DNA from: Bradyrhizobium sp. SRS-191
GTDB lineage: Bacteria; Pseudomonadota; Alphaproteobacteria; Rhizobiales; Xanthobacteraceae
Assembly (NCBI RefSeq): GCF_024586915.1
Contig: NZ_JANBVS010000019.1
Span: 62,001-126,000, forward strand
Reading direction: 5' to 3'
DNA: 64,000 bases
The translations under genes and the position numbers were made by a program. Shown piece by piece: positions 26,174 to 34,304 of the stretch; the stretch's first letter is position 1; each line of letters starts with the position of its first letter. The notes under the pieces are model-generated. The model searched no databases, was not told the origin of the DNA, and saw nothing but the letters and a program-made list of their open reading frames with translations.

Positions 26174-27934
26174 CTAGAGACCGAGGTCGCGCTTACGACC
26201 AAGCTGCCACTCGATGCCGCCGGCCTTGGCGAGCCCCGTGACGGACTTGCCGAGCCGGTGATCGATCTCGCGCGACCACGGCACGAGGTAGAAGCCGAGA
26301 CCATTGTCGACCATGGCAAAGCGACCGGAGGCGAGTACGAGCCGCTGGCGGTAGGTCCCGGCGATCGGCGCACCGGCCGCGACCGGCAGATGCGGGACCT
26401 TGAGCTCGGCCGACAATTTGGCGCCGACAGCGTCAAGCTCTCGCTGCCGCAACGTCTTCAAGAGATCCCGCTGGACGACGATCCGCTGACCTAACCGCCT
26501 GGCCAAGCCTTGATCTGCGAGATGCTCGGCCCTGGCCCGGAGCGCGTCCCTCGTCTCGGCCCCGAAGCCACCATGGGCCAGCGGCATGGGCTCCCGCTCG
26601 ACCAGCCGATGATCGAGCCAGGTCGCGCCCTCGGCCGTGACCTGATCGGCCAGGCTGAGATCCGACCGCGTCGCCAGCACCAGAGTGGGCCGTGCCTCGT
26701 CCGGTCCACCGAAGCGACGGACCTCGACAATGCCTCCGACCGCCGGCGCCTGCGCAAAGGCTTCAACCCCGCGGAAGCGGACATGGTGCGCCCGGCCATC
26801 GACGCCATCGATCACGGCATAGGCTTCGCCCGTCAGTTCATCATGCAGCCCACGGTCGACCAGCCGGCCGACGATCGGCGATCGGTCATCAAAGCCATCG
26901 ATCGCGAAATCCGCGATAGCCCGCTCTTCGCCGCGGACAGCGAACGCCCGATGCATGGTCTTGATGATGTCGCCGCGCGTGCTGAGCTCCCGGAGCTTCC
27001 GCTCGGCCCCGAGCTCGACCAGCCACTCGTTCGAGCCGGCCGCCGTCGCGAGCCCCAGGCGCTCGAGATATTGCAGACGTCCGCGCATCAGTCCGACGAC
27101 TTGCCGATCCGGAAGACCAGGAACGTCTTGACGAAGATCGATGGCGCCGACCTCGTCGGCCGCCATCCGGATCTCGCGATCGAGCCGCGTCCAGCGATCG
27201 GCCGTGATCTCCGTCTCCAGCGCGTGGCGGATCTCGTGTTCCGGCTTCGGCCCGAGCTCGAGCGCAACCAGTTCCTCGGCGCGAGAGCGCAGGCCGCGGC
27301 TGATATAGTCGCGGGAGATGACGAGATCCGCGCCCGTCTCGTCGACGCCGCGGACGAGCACATGGATGTGCGGGTTATCCGTGTTCCAATGGTCGACGGC
27401 TATCCACTCCAGCCGGCTCGAGAGATCGGCCTCCATCTGCCGCATCAGGTCGCGGGTGAACGCTCGGAGGTCCACCATGTCGGCCGCGTCCTCGGGCGAG
27501 ACAATGAACCGGAAATGATGCCGGTCACCCCTGCCGTGCGCCTCGAAGCCGGCTTCATCCGCCTGATCACCCGCGGCATCGAACATCCTTGCCGGCTCGC
27601 CACTGCGCGTCACCCCGTCCCGCTTGAGATAGGCCAGATGCGTCGCCAGAGGTGCTGACCGAAACGCCCGGCCCTTGTGCCTTGCGATGCGGGCCTTGAC
27701 CGTGACGCGACGCGCGGGGGCGAACAGACGCTCACGGCTGAAGCTGATCCGGCCGCGTCCAAAGGTCGAATGGGCGCGCACTGCATGGCGGCCATTGATC
27801 ACCGAGAACGGAGCGACGTGACCCGACGCATTCGCTGCGCGCAGCACGCGGTTGATGAAGCTCTTCGCCTTAGGGTTACGCCCCTGGCGAATGCGCCCCG
27901 GACGGATGCGGAACTCGCGCTCGTGCGTGCTCAT
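26174..27934 (-). CDS. DUF3363 relaxase
   Basis: The 586-residue protein has the relaxase histidine triad (AVDHWNTDNPHIHVLVRG, near residues 189-206) after an N-terminal strand region, and a C-terminal DUF3363 domain (about 280-580). The catalytic Tyr should lie in the N-terminal third but cannot be fixed by eye. Relaxases of this type nick oriT and lead the strand through TraG. The candidate oriT lies about 100 bases upstream of its start, in the large gap at 27,935-28,769. Confidence 0.88.
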   Translation of the reverse strand: MSTHEREFRIRPGRIRQGRNPKAKSFINRVLRAANASGHVAPFSVINGRHAVRAHSTFGRGRISFSRERLFAPARRVTVKARIARHKGRAFRSAPLATHLAYLKRDGVTRSGEPARMFDAAGDQADEAGFEAHGRGDRHHFRFIVSPEDAADMVDLRAFTRDLMRQMEADLSSRLEWIAVDHWNTDNPHIHVLVRGVDETGADLVISRDYISRGLRSRAEELVALELGPKPEHEIRHALETEITADRWTRLDREIRMAADEVGAIDLRQDVPGLPDRQVVGLMRGRLQYLERLGLATAAGSNEWLVELGAERKLRELSTRGDIIKTMHRAFAVRGEERAIADFAIDGFDDRSPIVGRLVDRGLHDELTGEAYAVIDGVDGRAHHVRFRGVEAFAQAPAVGGIVEVRRFGGPDEARPTLVLATRSDLSLADQVTAEGATWLDHRLVEREPMPLAHGGFGAETRDALRARAEHLADQGLARRLGQRIVVQRDLLKTLRQRELDAVGAKLSAELKVPHLPVAAGAPIAGTYRQRLVLASGRFAMVDNGLGFYLVPWSREIDHRLGKSVTGLAKAGGIEWQLGRKRDLGL

Positions 27935-28036
27935 GCGCGGTGCCTCACGGCGGAGGCTTCAGCTACGGTGCCGAAAACAACATTGATCTCGCTACTGAAA
28001 ACACAGAGCGCGGCACGCGCTCCGACCGACCGGCAC

Positions 28037-28098
28037 GGTTGAACGCAAGCCATGTCAATGGCTTGCTGTTCAACCGGCGAGCCGTTTTTATCTTGCCC
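28037..28098. other. candidate oriT with inverted repeat and nic-like site
   Basis: GGTTGAAC-GC-AAGCCA (28037-28052) and TGGCTT-GCT-GTTCAACC (28059-28075) form an imperfect inverted repeat around TGTCAA. About 13 bases on, TATCTTGCCC (28089-28098) resembles the IncP/MobP nic consensus YATCYTG^Y. The order (inverted repeat, then nic) is that of RP4 oriT. It sits upstream of the relaxase gene. This is inference from pattern and position. Confidence 0.45.
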
Positions 28099-28655
28099 TG
28101 AAACGTCGGCCGCTTCCGCCCGCCCCCCTTCGACCCTATTAGTTCGCAGGTTCGCGCCTTGTGTCGTAGTCCCGGATAGCCCGGAGAAGCAACGGCGGCC
28201 ACGAAACAAGTCGCGAACGATCGCTGCCACCGATATGTGAAGCGTCCAGTCGTTCCGTTCGCACACCGTGACGTTGGAAGCCCATACATTCGTCAGCTGT
28301 CGCGCATCGGGGATATCGCGGCGCTGTTCAACATTGCGCGGACGGTTGACGGGAGAACGACGTCCAACCGTGCAGAAAACATGCAGAAATCGGCGCAAAC
28401 GAAAAGCCGAAACGAGAAGGCTACCCCGTAGAAGAGGTGCTGTCCCAGCGTCACCCGCGAGACCGCCGTACCGCGCCACTCGGTCATCTCCATCGTGCGG
28501 GTAACGACCAACTATGCAGGCGGACGCGGCGCCAAAAGCGCACGCGAGATGCACTGCGGCAGCGCTCCGAGTTCTCGATCGCCTGATCAACTCGTCGAGC
28601 GGCAGCCGGCATATAGGCGCATCAACTCCGCCGGATACGATGCCGGAATGGGCGA

Positions 28656-28693
28656 TAGCACTAGTGCTAACACTGGTGCTAGCAGCGCTGCTA
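28656..28693. repeat. three tandem 12-base palindromic repeats
   Basis: TAGCACTAGTGC, TAACACTGGTGC and TAGCAGCGCTGC follow one another; the first and third are perfect 14-base palindromes with flanking bases (28656-28669, 28680-28693). They fall in the large gap between traF and the relaxase. They could be binding sites or the coding relic of a hydrophobic signal. Confidence 0.6.
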
Positions 28694-28769
28694 AGAGCGC
28701 GCGCACCGCGGTGCCAGTGCTCCAGATCAGGCAGTTCCTTTGCAAGCCGAGCGCAGACCGAGTGCATCA

Positions 28770-29282
28770 TCACGGCTCCCTGGTCCACACGGGAACTGCA
28801 CGTCCGATGACGTCCGACGTCGCAGTCAGACCAAAATATCGGCCGTCCAACGAGCTGTCCGACTGCCAGTTCATGAGGAAGAGCTGGCCATCGCCAATGA
28901 TCCAGCAGCCCTGCCAATCCGGCAGCGGCTGACCACGGCTGTCGCTTTCTCGCGCGATGCCGACCTCGACGTCATCGACCGCGATTGCATGGTCGCGACG
29001 ACAGACGGTCTGGCCGGGAATAGCAAGAACGCGCTTCAACATCGGCACGCCATTCGGCAGATAGCCACCATCAGCCAGCCATTCGGCGAGTGCCGCCCGC
29101 GGCAGAACTACGACGAGCTCGGTGACGTACCATTGACGGACCGGCTGCACCGCATAGAGCCCAATCGGCACGCTTTCGGACGCGTTCCAGATCAACAGCG
29201 GACGCGGTCCGAGCTGCCCAGCACTGGCCAAGAGCGACGCCCCGGCAAACATGGCGATGACGATCGGGAGCCGCTTTGTCAT
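28770..29282 (-). CDS. traF: TraF conjugative-transfer signal peptidase (S26)
   Basis: The 170-residue protein has an N-terminal anchor and the serine site SESVPIGLYAVQP (near 34-46), followed by the lysine site MLKRVLAIPGQTV (near 80). Both are hallmarks of TraF, an S26-type peptidase that processes the TrbC pilin. Start MTKRLPIVIAM is used; a longer frame overlaps DUF2840. The ATG overlaps the DUF2840 stop by four bases. Confidence 0.9.
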   Translation of the reverse strand: MTKRLPIVIAMFAGASLLASAGQLGPRPLLIWNASESVPIGLYAVQPVRQWYVTELVVVLPRAALAEWLADGGYLPNGVPMLKRVLAIPGQTVCRRDHAIAVDDVEVGIARESDSRGQPLPDWQGCWIIGDGQLFLMNWQSDSSLDGRYFGLTATSDVIGRAVPVWTREP

Positions 29283-29743
29283 GGCATCACGCTCCGGCGG
29301 TGGAGCCAGGCGCGATGCCGCAGCGGCGTGTACGGACGCGGCGGCTCGTTGCTCGCCAGCCGGTTCTGAACGTGCCGCCAATGATCTGGTGCAACGTCAG
29401 CCGGATCGATACCGAGCGCCTCGATCGCGTCGATGTGCTGCAGCACCCGCTCGACCTTCGGCCAGCCAAACGTCTGCAGCAGAATGGCCGCTCCAGGACC
29501 GACGAAGGGCACGGTCGCGCACGCCTCGCCGGCCCGCACGGCCTGCAGAATGTCGATCCGCGACAGCACCGTGCCATAGGCGTTCGACGACCAGCGAACG
29601 AACGCAAACACGCTACCGGGCGTGAACGAGACCACCCGGCGATAGTGATCGAGCCGCAGCTCTTGCGCCGTTCGGCCAAAGCGGATGCGGTTCTCGATCT
29701 TGCCCTGCAGCCATAGCAGCTGGACGCGCGTCAGCTCGCTCAT
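29279..29743 (-). CDS. DUF2840 protein
   Basis: The 154-residue protein begins MSELTRVQLLWLQGKIENRI and includes WSSNAYGTVLSRIDILQAVR, matching DUF2840 proteins of rhizobial elements. They occur between parA and traF; the function is unknown. GAGAGG lies seven bases before the ATG. It overlaps traF by four bases. Confidence 0.85.
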   Translation of the reverse strand: MSELTRVQLLWLQGKIENRIRFGRTAQELRLDHYRRVVSFTPGSVFAFVRWSSNAYGTVLSRIDILQAVRAGEACATVPFVGPGAAILLQTFGWPKVERVLQHIDAIEALGIDPADVAPDHWRHVQNRLASNEPPRPYTPLRHRAWLHRRSVMP

Positions 29744-29812
29744 CGGCGCACCTCTCGGCTCGAGGGGACACGGACGGCGCTGATCGCCCTGCACGAGCCC
29801 GCAAGGCCAGCC

Positions 29813-29880
29813 TCAGAGGTCTCCGAGGACCTCCAGCGCCAGGAGCTTGCGCGTCCGCAGATGGGCCGCGGACGGGGTCC
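29813..29880 (-). pseudogene. parA: 3' remnant of parA
   Basis: On the minus strand the frame ending at a stop at 29813-29815 reads RTPSAAHLRTRKLLALEVLG, which looks like the last residues of element ParA proteins normally found between repA and DUF2840. A stop lies directly upstream in the frame, and only 230 bases separate repA's iterons from DUF2840. The rest of parA is therefore deleted. The assignment rests on position and a short C-terminal match. Confidence 0.45.
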
Positions 29881-29886
29881 GTTAGA

Positions 29887-29905
29887 CAAAATCCGAAGGA
29901 TTTTG
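29887..29905. repeat. perfect hairpin at the parA deletion
   Basis: CAAAATCC (29887-29894) and GGATTTTG (29898-29905) form an 8-base stem with a 3-base loop. Direct GTTAG repeats flank it. It marks or lies near the parA deletion point and could be a weak terminator or an attenuator after repA. Confidence 0.6.
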
Positions 29906-29965
29906 CAGTTAGGTAAGTTAGAGGGCCGAAAACGCGCGACAAGCCAAACACTTAAGGCCGGTTTT

Positions 29966-30030
29966 GGTCCCCGATAGCACGAGGATCCGGTCCCCGATAG
30001 CACGAGCCTTGCGGTCCCCGATAGCACGAG
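29966..30030. repeat. three iterons downstream of repA
   Basis: GGTCCCCGATAGCACGAG occurs at 29966-29983, 29989-30006 and 30013-30030 with a 23-24-base period, about two helical turns. They begin five bases after the repA stop. Iterons beside a RepA gene usually form a replication origin, so this is a candidate element origin. Confidence 0.75.
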
Positions 30031-30035
30031 ACAAT

Positions 30036-30923
30036 TCACAGCTTGTCCACCGCGGGGCTCGAGGGATGATGCCTGGCGAAGCGCCGCGCGACGGGGTCCG
30101 TAACCACGGCCGTGAAGTTCAGCCGCTCGGTTCCGTTCGGATCCCGCGTGAGCACGAGCTCGTAGCCGGGCAATGTCTGGCGGCGGACGATCTCGCGCAG
30201 GTCATAGGCAAAATGCTTGAGCGGCGAGAGGCTGCCGGACTTGGCGTGGAGATAACCGAGATCGAAGCTCCAGCCGCCGTCCTGGTGACCACCATGCTTG
30301 CGCACGAGGCGATAAAGCCAGCGCTCCAAACCGCCCGTCAGCGCGAAATATTGGCGGTCGATCGTCAGCACGAGCGCGTCGTCGACGACGCCCGAGTAGA
30401 ACCAATCCGGCAGGATCAGCTGCAGCCCGGACGGCTTTCCGTGCGCGTCTGCTGTCTCTTTCCACTCGTTGATCCAGGAGAAGCGATGCCGCCGCCGCTC
30501 TGTCGGCTGACGGATCGAAGTCAGCACGGTCGTCGACTGCAGACGGTCGAGACCCGCTTTCAGACGGTCGTAATCGCGCACGCCTGTGCCACGCCCGACG
30601 AAGTTCAGGATCTCATATGGCGTGGCCGCCATCAGGCGCGACGTCTTCAGTCCGGCGTCACGCGCTTCGACGATTTGCGACGCCGCCCAGATCAGAACGT
30701 CGGCGTCCCATATCGTCGCCATCCCGTGTTCCGGGACCGCCTCGACGCGGATCGCGACGGATCCCGCGCGGAAATCGATCGGCACCACGCGCTTGCTCTT
30801 TGCGAGCGAGAAGAACGGATAGGCCATCAGATCCTGCGCATCACGTGGCGCCAGATCGCCCGGAAGAGCGCGGAACAGATCAAGCTGCGCGCGCTCGGAT
30901 TTGCGCAAACCTCGCACGTTCAA
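30036..30923 (-). CDS. repA: RepA-type replication initiator
   Basis: The 295-residue protein matches the RPA-type (PF10134-like) initiators of alphaproteobacterial plasmids and ICEs, with AYPFFSLAKSKRVVPIDFRA near residue 34, TPYEILNFVGRG near 103 and DWFYSGVVDDALVLTIDRQYF near 172. It should bind the iterons directly downstream and support replication of the excised circle. It overlaps the rdfS-like gene by four bases. Confidence 0.85.
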   Translation of the reverse strand: MNVRGLRKSERAQLDLFRALPGDLAPRDAQDLMAYPFFSLAKSKRVVPIDFRAGSVAIRVEAVPEHGMATIWDADVLIWAASQIVEARDAGLKTSRLMAATPYEILNFVGRGTGVRDYDRLKAGLDRLQSTTVLTSIRQPTERRRHRFSWINEWKETADAHGKPSGLQLILPDWFYSGVVDDALVLTIDRQYFALTGGLERWLYRLVRKHGGHQDGGWSFDLGYLHAKSGSLSPLKHFAYDLREIVRRQTLPGYELVLTRDPNGTERLNFTAVVTDPVARRFARHHPSSPAVDKL

Positions 30924-31222
30924 GCCCGCCCTGCCCGCGACGCGCGACGCACCTGCCCTGCATAGGGAATGAGACCCGGATGCCTCTTGGCCGGCAGCAC
31001 GGTCCCCTGTCCGGGATCGGCGGTCGACGTCTTGGTGCCGCGGTCGGCCCAGGCTTTCAGGTCATCGATCGCGTAGACGACGCGGCCGCCGATCTTGCGA
31101 TAGGCCGGCCCCGTGCCGTAGGTCCGGTGCTTTTCCAAGGTGCGGCCGGACAGGCCGAGATAGCGCGCAGCCTCGGGCGTACGAAGAAAGCGCGGCGGCA
31201 GGCCGGCCAGGGTCTCGGGCAT
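30920..31222 (-). CDS. rdfS: RdfS-like excisionase (AlpA-type HTH)
   Basis: The 100-residue protein has a winged HTH of the AlpA/excisionase type (RFLRTPEAARYLGLSGRTLEK, then YRKIGGRVVYAIDDLKAW). In ICEMlSym-type elements RdfS is the recombination directionality factor that drives excision and is activated by FseA. The gene lies downstream of the fseA-like gene and is coupled to repA by a four-base overlap, which ties excision to replication. GGAGG lies seven bases before its ATG. Small HTH proteins are hard to name by eye. Confidence 0.7.
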   Translation of the reverse strand: MPETLAGLPPRFLRTPEAARYLGLSGRTLEKHRTYGTGPAYRKIGGRVVYAIDDLKAWADRGTKTSTADPGQGTVLPAKRHPGLIPYAGQVRRASRAGRA

Positions 31223-31359
31223 TTGGCAACCTCCAGGACAATCGAGCGCGCTGTCGCGTAGGTCAGCGCGTCGACGGTCATGATGGAGGCGTAGGCCAGC
31301 GAAGGGGGATGCCGCAGATCGAGGGTGCCAGTTCCGGCACCCTTCGATCGAGTATCGAT

Positions 31360-32128
31360 CTATTCGTCCTTGCGTGGTGGACGCAGCAGCTGGTGATAGC
31401 CGCCGCGCATCAGCTTTAGGCCGTTCTTCACCAAACGAATGGTGCGGCTGCGTACGTCATGCGTCTTCCAGCTGCGCGCGGAAATGCGCGCCGCGCCGAA
31501 CAGCACTTCCGCGATCGCGCGATAGCTGTTGCCCTGCTGCCAGCCATCGAGCGCGCGTAACGTCAGCACGAGGCGCGTTCGGCGCTGCTCGGACAAGCCA
31601 TCCGAGGCAGGACCAGGCGGCCGCGCCCGAAGCGCACGCCAGAGCCGGTTGGCGGCTTCATTGCGCGCCTTGAAGTCCTGGTCATACGGCAGCAGCACGG
31701 CATAGGACACCGTCGTGAGCGGCTTCCTCTGCAGCCAAACGCGATGCTCATTTGCACCTATGCGCACGACGACATGCCAGCCGTCCGGCGCAAGCCGGAG
31801 CTGCTCCGGCGCAAACGACGGAAGCTTCACCGTCGGCGTGACGACCGGCATGCGCTTGTCGAGTTCAGTCAGCGCCAGCACGGTCGACAACCGCTCGGGT
31901 GCCCAGAAGATGATCTGAGCGTCGAAGGAGAGGGCGGGGTCAGCTGCGAAATATCAACCCCCAGTGTTTTCGGAATCTGGCTGAGGGATTGCGATCAGGA
32001 TGAACTATCGACGAGAATTGCGCACGATAGTTCGGTGATCGGCGAACGTATTCCCAAGCAAATCCTGGACGGTCCGCGCGGTGCATGTTCGCGTAGGCCT
32101 TGGGTGCACGCCAATCGAATTCCGACAT
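31360..32128 (-). CDS. fseA: FseA-like activator in two frames (DUF6499 then DUF2285)
   Basis: The first frame (31940-32128) encodes a DUF6499-type domain (MSEFDWRAPKAYANMHRADR to HWGLIF) and stops two codons later. The +1 frame continues at once with AADPALSFDAQIIFWAPERL and a full DUF2285 domain to 31360, giving a 255-residue fusion. In ICEMlSymR7A FseA is made from two such frames by programmed +1 frameshifting and activates rdfS. GAGG lies eight bases before the start. A simple mutation or assembly error is the alternative. Confidence 0.75.
31948..31951 (-). promoter_or_regulatory. candidate +1 ribosomal frameshift site
   Basis: The message reads UUG AUA UUU CGC AGC UGA in frame 0. A tRNA-Phe on UUU can slip by one to UUC, after which the fused frame runs GCA GCU GAC. 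The frame-0 stop is two codons on. This is the usual mechanism for +1 frameshifting and fits the FseA precedent. Confidence 0.6.
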
Positions 32129-32296
32129 CGTTCAGTCCTCATCAGGTTAGGACTGCAACGCAATATCCCAATGATGGCACCATTTATGATTGCAGTGCAG
32201 ATTTCGGACTCGTATCGGTAAAGTAGTGCGGACTATCGATTGAATCTAACTACACGATTGCTTGAAACGACTGAGTTCCGCACTGGTTGCACAACG

Positions 32297-32575
32297 TCAG
32301 GTCTCAGGAGACCCTCGCAGCAAGTGATTGTAGCCCTCCTCCGACATCCACTTGGCGCGCGCCAGATGGGTGTCATACGCGCGCCGCGCTCGCTCGGGTT
32401 CCTTGCTCGGATCGATGTGTAAAACGATCTGGGCGACCTCCTCCCAGTCCGCATTGTCCGCCTCCGCGTCGAGGAGGCGCAGATACGTGACGAGGTGCTC
32501 CTCGTCATAGGGCGTCAGAAAGGGATCGGTCGGCGCCGTGTCGGCGACATCGGGATCGAGCGGGGGAAAGGGCAT
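32297..32575 (-). CDS. qseM: QseM-like DUF2285 antiactivator
   Basis: The 92-residue protein has LTPYDEEHLVTYLRLLDAEA and ARAKWMSEEGYNHLLRG, resembling the small DUF2285-type protein QseM. QseM binds and blocks TraR and FseA in ICEMlSymR7A, holding the element in the chromosome. It is divergent from the XRE gene, as qseM is from qseC. The fseA-like gene follows 168 bases downstream on the same strand. Confidence 0.65.
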   Translation of the reverse strand: MPFPPLDPDVADTAPTDPFLTPYDEEHLVTYLRLLDAEADNADWEEVAQIVLHIDPSKEPERARRAYDTHLARAKWMSEEGYNHLLRGSPET

Positions 32576-32707
32576 CGGTCAGAAACCTACTAAGGCAAAA
32601 CACAACGATCGTACTTGGCCGAGCGGAGAAGCGAGACGAGACCTGCCCGAGATCTAAGCCGGCCACCATTAGCCAACGGATTCAATCATTTGGTCTCGTT
32701 TTGTAGA

Positions 32708-32730
32708 AAATACTCCGTGGTGAAATACTC
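32708..32730. promoter_or_regulatory. candidate QseC operator
   Basis: AAATACTC occurs twice (32708-32715 and 32723-32730), 15 bases apart, in the divergent qseM/qseC region and 24 bases before the qseC start. C-protein-like regulators bind such paired sites to switch their own and the divergent gene. Binding here is inferred. Confidence 0.4.
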
Positions 32731-32753
32731 GACAAGCCTGTGCTGTCTTGGAG

Positions 32754-33011
32754 ATGAACATCCGAGACGTCCTGGCCGCCAACTTGAAGCGCCTGCGCCG
32801 AAGCAAAGGCGTTTCGCAGGAAGAGCTCGCCCATCGCGCCGATATCGATCGGACCTATATCAGCATGATTGAAAGAAGCCGTAATGCCGTCTCGATCGAC
32901 GTGCTCGCCGCTCTCGCGGGTGGCCTCGGCGTCGAGCCGGCAGACCTATTGAAGCCGGCGCCGCCTGCTGTTGATTCCAAGAAGAAAGCGCGCCGTATTC
33001 AGAACCGGTAA
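32754..33011 (+). CDS. qseC: QseC-like XRE regulator
   Basis: The 85-residue protein is an XRE helix-turn-helix (NLKRLRRSKGVSQEELAHRA, then YISMIERSRNAVSIDVLAAL) with a short basic tail. It resembles QseC, the C-protein-like controller that sets the qseM on/off switch. ATG at 32754 directly follows GGAG with no spacing, so translation may be inefficient. A TTG at 32748 is possible. Confidence 0.7.
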   Translation: MNIRDVLAANLKRLRRSKGVSQEELAHRADIDRTYISMIERSRNAVSIDVLAALAGGLGVEPADLLKPAPPAVDSKKKARRIQNR

Positions 33012-33177
33012 TGCCAAAGGGTGCTCAAAATTTGGCGCCGCAATCCTCTGTAAACGTTGCCCTAAGAGGCACGGCCGGGTTCCGCATCGATCTCCGACGA
33101 GAGCTTGGGGGATAGGCTGGCCCCCACTCCAGACGTAGCGGCTTCCTTTTCAGCCAGTGGGCTGGAATCAATGGGGC

Positions 33178-33615
33178 ATGACCGCCCTCACCCGCCGCCG
33201 CGATCCTGAAGCGCCAGACGAGACTTGGCGCATCTATTTTGGCGACATCGAAGCGGGCACCATCGCCAGGAACAAGGGCTCTTTTGGATCACCGGCCTGG
33301 CAATGGTTCTGCGGCTTCTACCCGGGTAGCCGTCCTGGTGAGCAGACGATCGGCACGGCGCCGTCCTTCACGGAAGCACGCTCGGCCTTTGAGCTCGCAT
33401 GGAGCGCCTTCGTCTCCCGCCGCTCTCCGGAAGACTTCGACGAGTGGCGCCGACATCGCGCATTCACAGCCTGGAAATACGCGATGTGGGACGCTGGCTG
33501 CCGCTTGCCAACGCAGAACCGATCAGGCCGATCACGGTGCTTCTGCGGTGCAGAGATCGATCTCAGGACGACCGAGCGTCACATCTATTCGAGCCATATG
33601 GCCACAGAGCGATGA
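33178..33615 (+). CDS. conserved hypothetical protein with Cys-rich tail
   Basis: The 145-residue protein begins MTALTRRRDPEAPDETW and has an aromatic-rich core (WQWFCGFYPGSRPGEQ) and a zinc-finger-like tail (CFCGAEIDLRTTERHIYSSH). I do not recognise a named domain; similar proteins are common in Bradyrhizobium-like genomes. The start is uncertain: a GTG at 33157 lies in frame and no clear Shine-Dalgarno decides. It is followed by the SRAP gene on the same strand. Confidence 0.6.
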   Translation: MTALTRRRDPEAPDETWRIYFGDIEAGTIARNKGSFGSPAWQWFCGFYPGSRPGEQTIGTAPSFTEARSAFELAWSAFVSRRSPEDFDEWRRHRAFTAWKYAMWDAGCRLPTQNRSGRSRCFCGAEIDLRTTERHIYSSHMATER

Positions 33616-33641
33616 TCGCACCAGGAGAGCGTTGAACGCCG

Positions 33642-34304
33642 ATGTGCAATCTCTACAGCATCACGACCAACCAAGCCGCCATCGCCCAGCTGTTCCGCGT
33701 CGTTCGCCGCTACGAGGGCAATCTCGCCCCGATGCCGGGCGTCTTCCCGGACTACCCGGCGCCCGTGATCCGGGGCGCCGATGCAGACCGGGAGATGGTG
33801 CTCATGCGCTGGGGTATGCCGCCGCCCCCGCGCACCGGCGGCCCTCCGGTGACTAATATTCGCAACACGTCCTCACCTCACTGGCGCGGTTGGCTGAAGC
33901 CGGAAAACCGTTGTCTGGTCCCCTTCAATAGCTTCGCCGAATTCGCGCCACAGCCGAACCCGGACACGAAGAAGAAGGACGTGGTCTGGTTCGCGCTGTC
34001 CGAAGGGCGCCCATTGACCTGCTTCGCCGGGATCTGGACCGAGTTCAAAGGCGAGCGCGGAACGAAGTCGAAGCCGATCCCCGGACCTCACCTGGTCTAT
34101 GGATTCCTGACCACCGAGCCCAATGTGGTCGTCGCCCAGATCCACCCGAAGGCGATGCCGGTTATTCTGCTGACCGATGAAGAGCGCGACGTGTGGCTGC
34201 GAGCGCCCTGGGATGAGGCCAAGGCGTTGCAGCGCCCACTCGGAGGTGATGCGCTCGAGATCGTGGCGCGTGGCTCCGCTAAGGAAGATCCGTCCGCGAT
34301 CTGA
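33642..34304 (+). CDS. SRAP (YedK/HMCES-like) protein
   Basis: The 220-residue protein has the SRAP signature: Met removed to expose Cys2 (MCNLYSIT), NIRNTSSPHW (near 72) and HPKAMPVILL (near 171). SRAP proteins form covalent links with abasic sites in single-stranded DNA and protect stalled forks. It is typical mobile-element cargo. Start at 33642 is fixed because Cys2 is catalytic. Confidence 0.9.
   Translation: MCNLYSITTNQAAIAQLFRVVRRYEGNLAPMPGVFPDYPAPVIRGADADREMVLMRWGMPPPPRTGGPPVTNIRNTSSPHWRGWLKPENRCLVPFNSFAEFAPQPNPDTKKKDVVWFALSEGRPLTCFAGIWTEFKGERGTKSKPIPGPHLVYGFLTTEPNVVVAQIHPKAMPVILLTDEERDVWLRAPWDEAKALQRPLGGDALEIVARGSAKEDPSAI

Larger units (their letters stand above)
27935..28769. other. 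835-base region with candidate oriT but no clear gene
   Basis: This region separates the relaxase and traF genes. Related elements usually carry a VirB1-like lytic transglycosylase here; I find no such domain. One minus-strand frame shows a signal-like stretch (RALLAALLAPVLALVLSPIP, near 28,650-28,710) that stops after about 40 codons, so it may be a remnant of an exported protein. The long open frame crossing traF is not used. A candidate oriT lies at 28,037-28,098. Confidence 0.5.

Noticed and set aside
27931..28917. Open frame of 328 codons between relaxase and traF
   Set aside because: It overlaps the traF coding region, has no recognisable domain and covers the candidate oriT; composition is like a non-coding frame.
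31360..32128. Reading the fseA-like region as a simple pseudogene
   Set aside because: Both halves are intact, the junction has a classical UUU-C slip context and the same two-frame layout is known from FseA; still, a sequencing error is possible.
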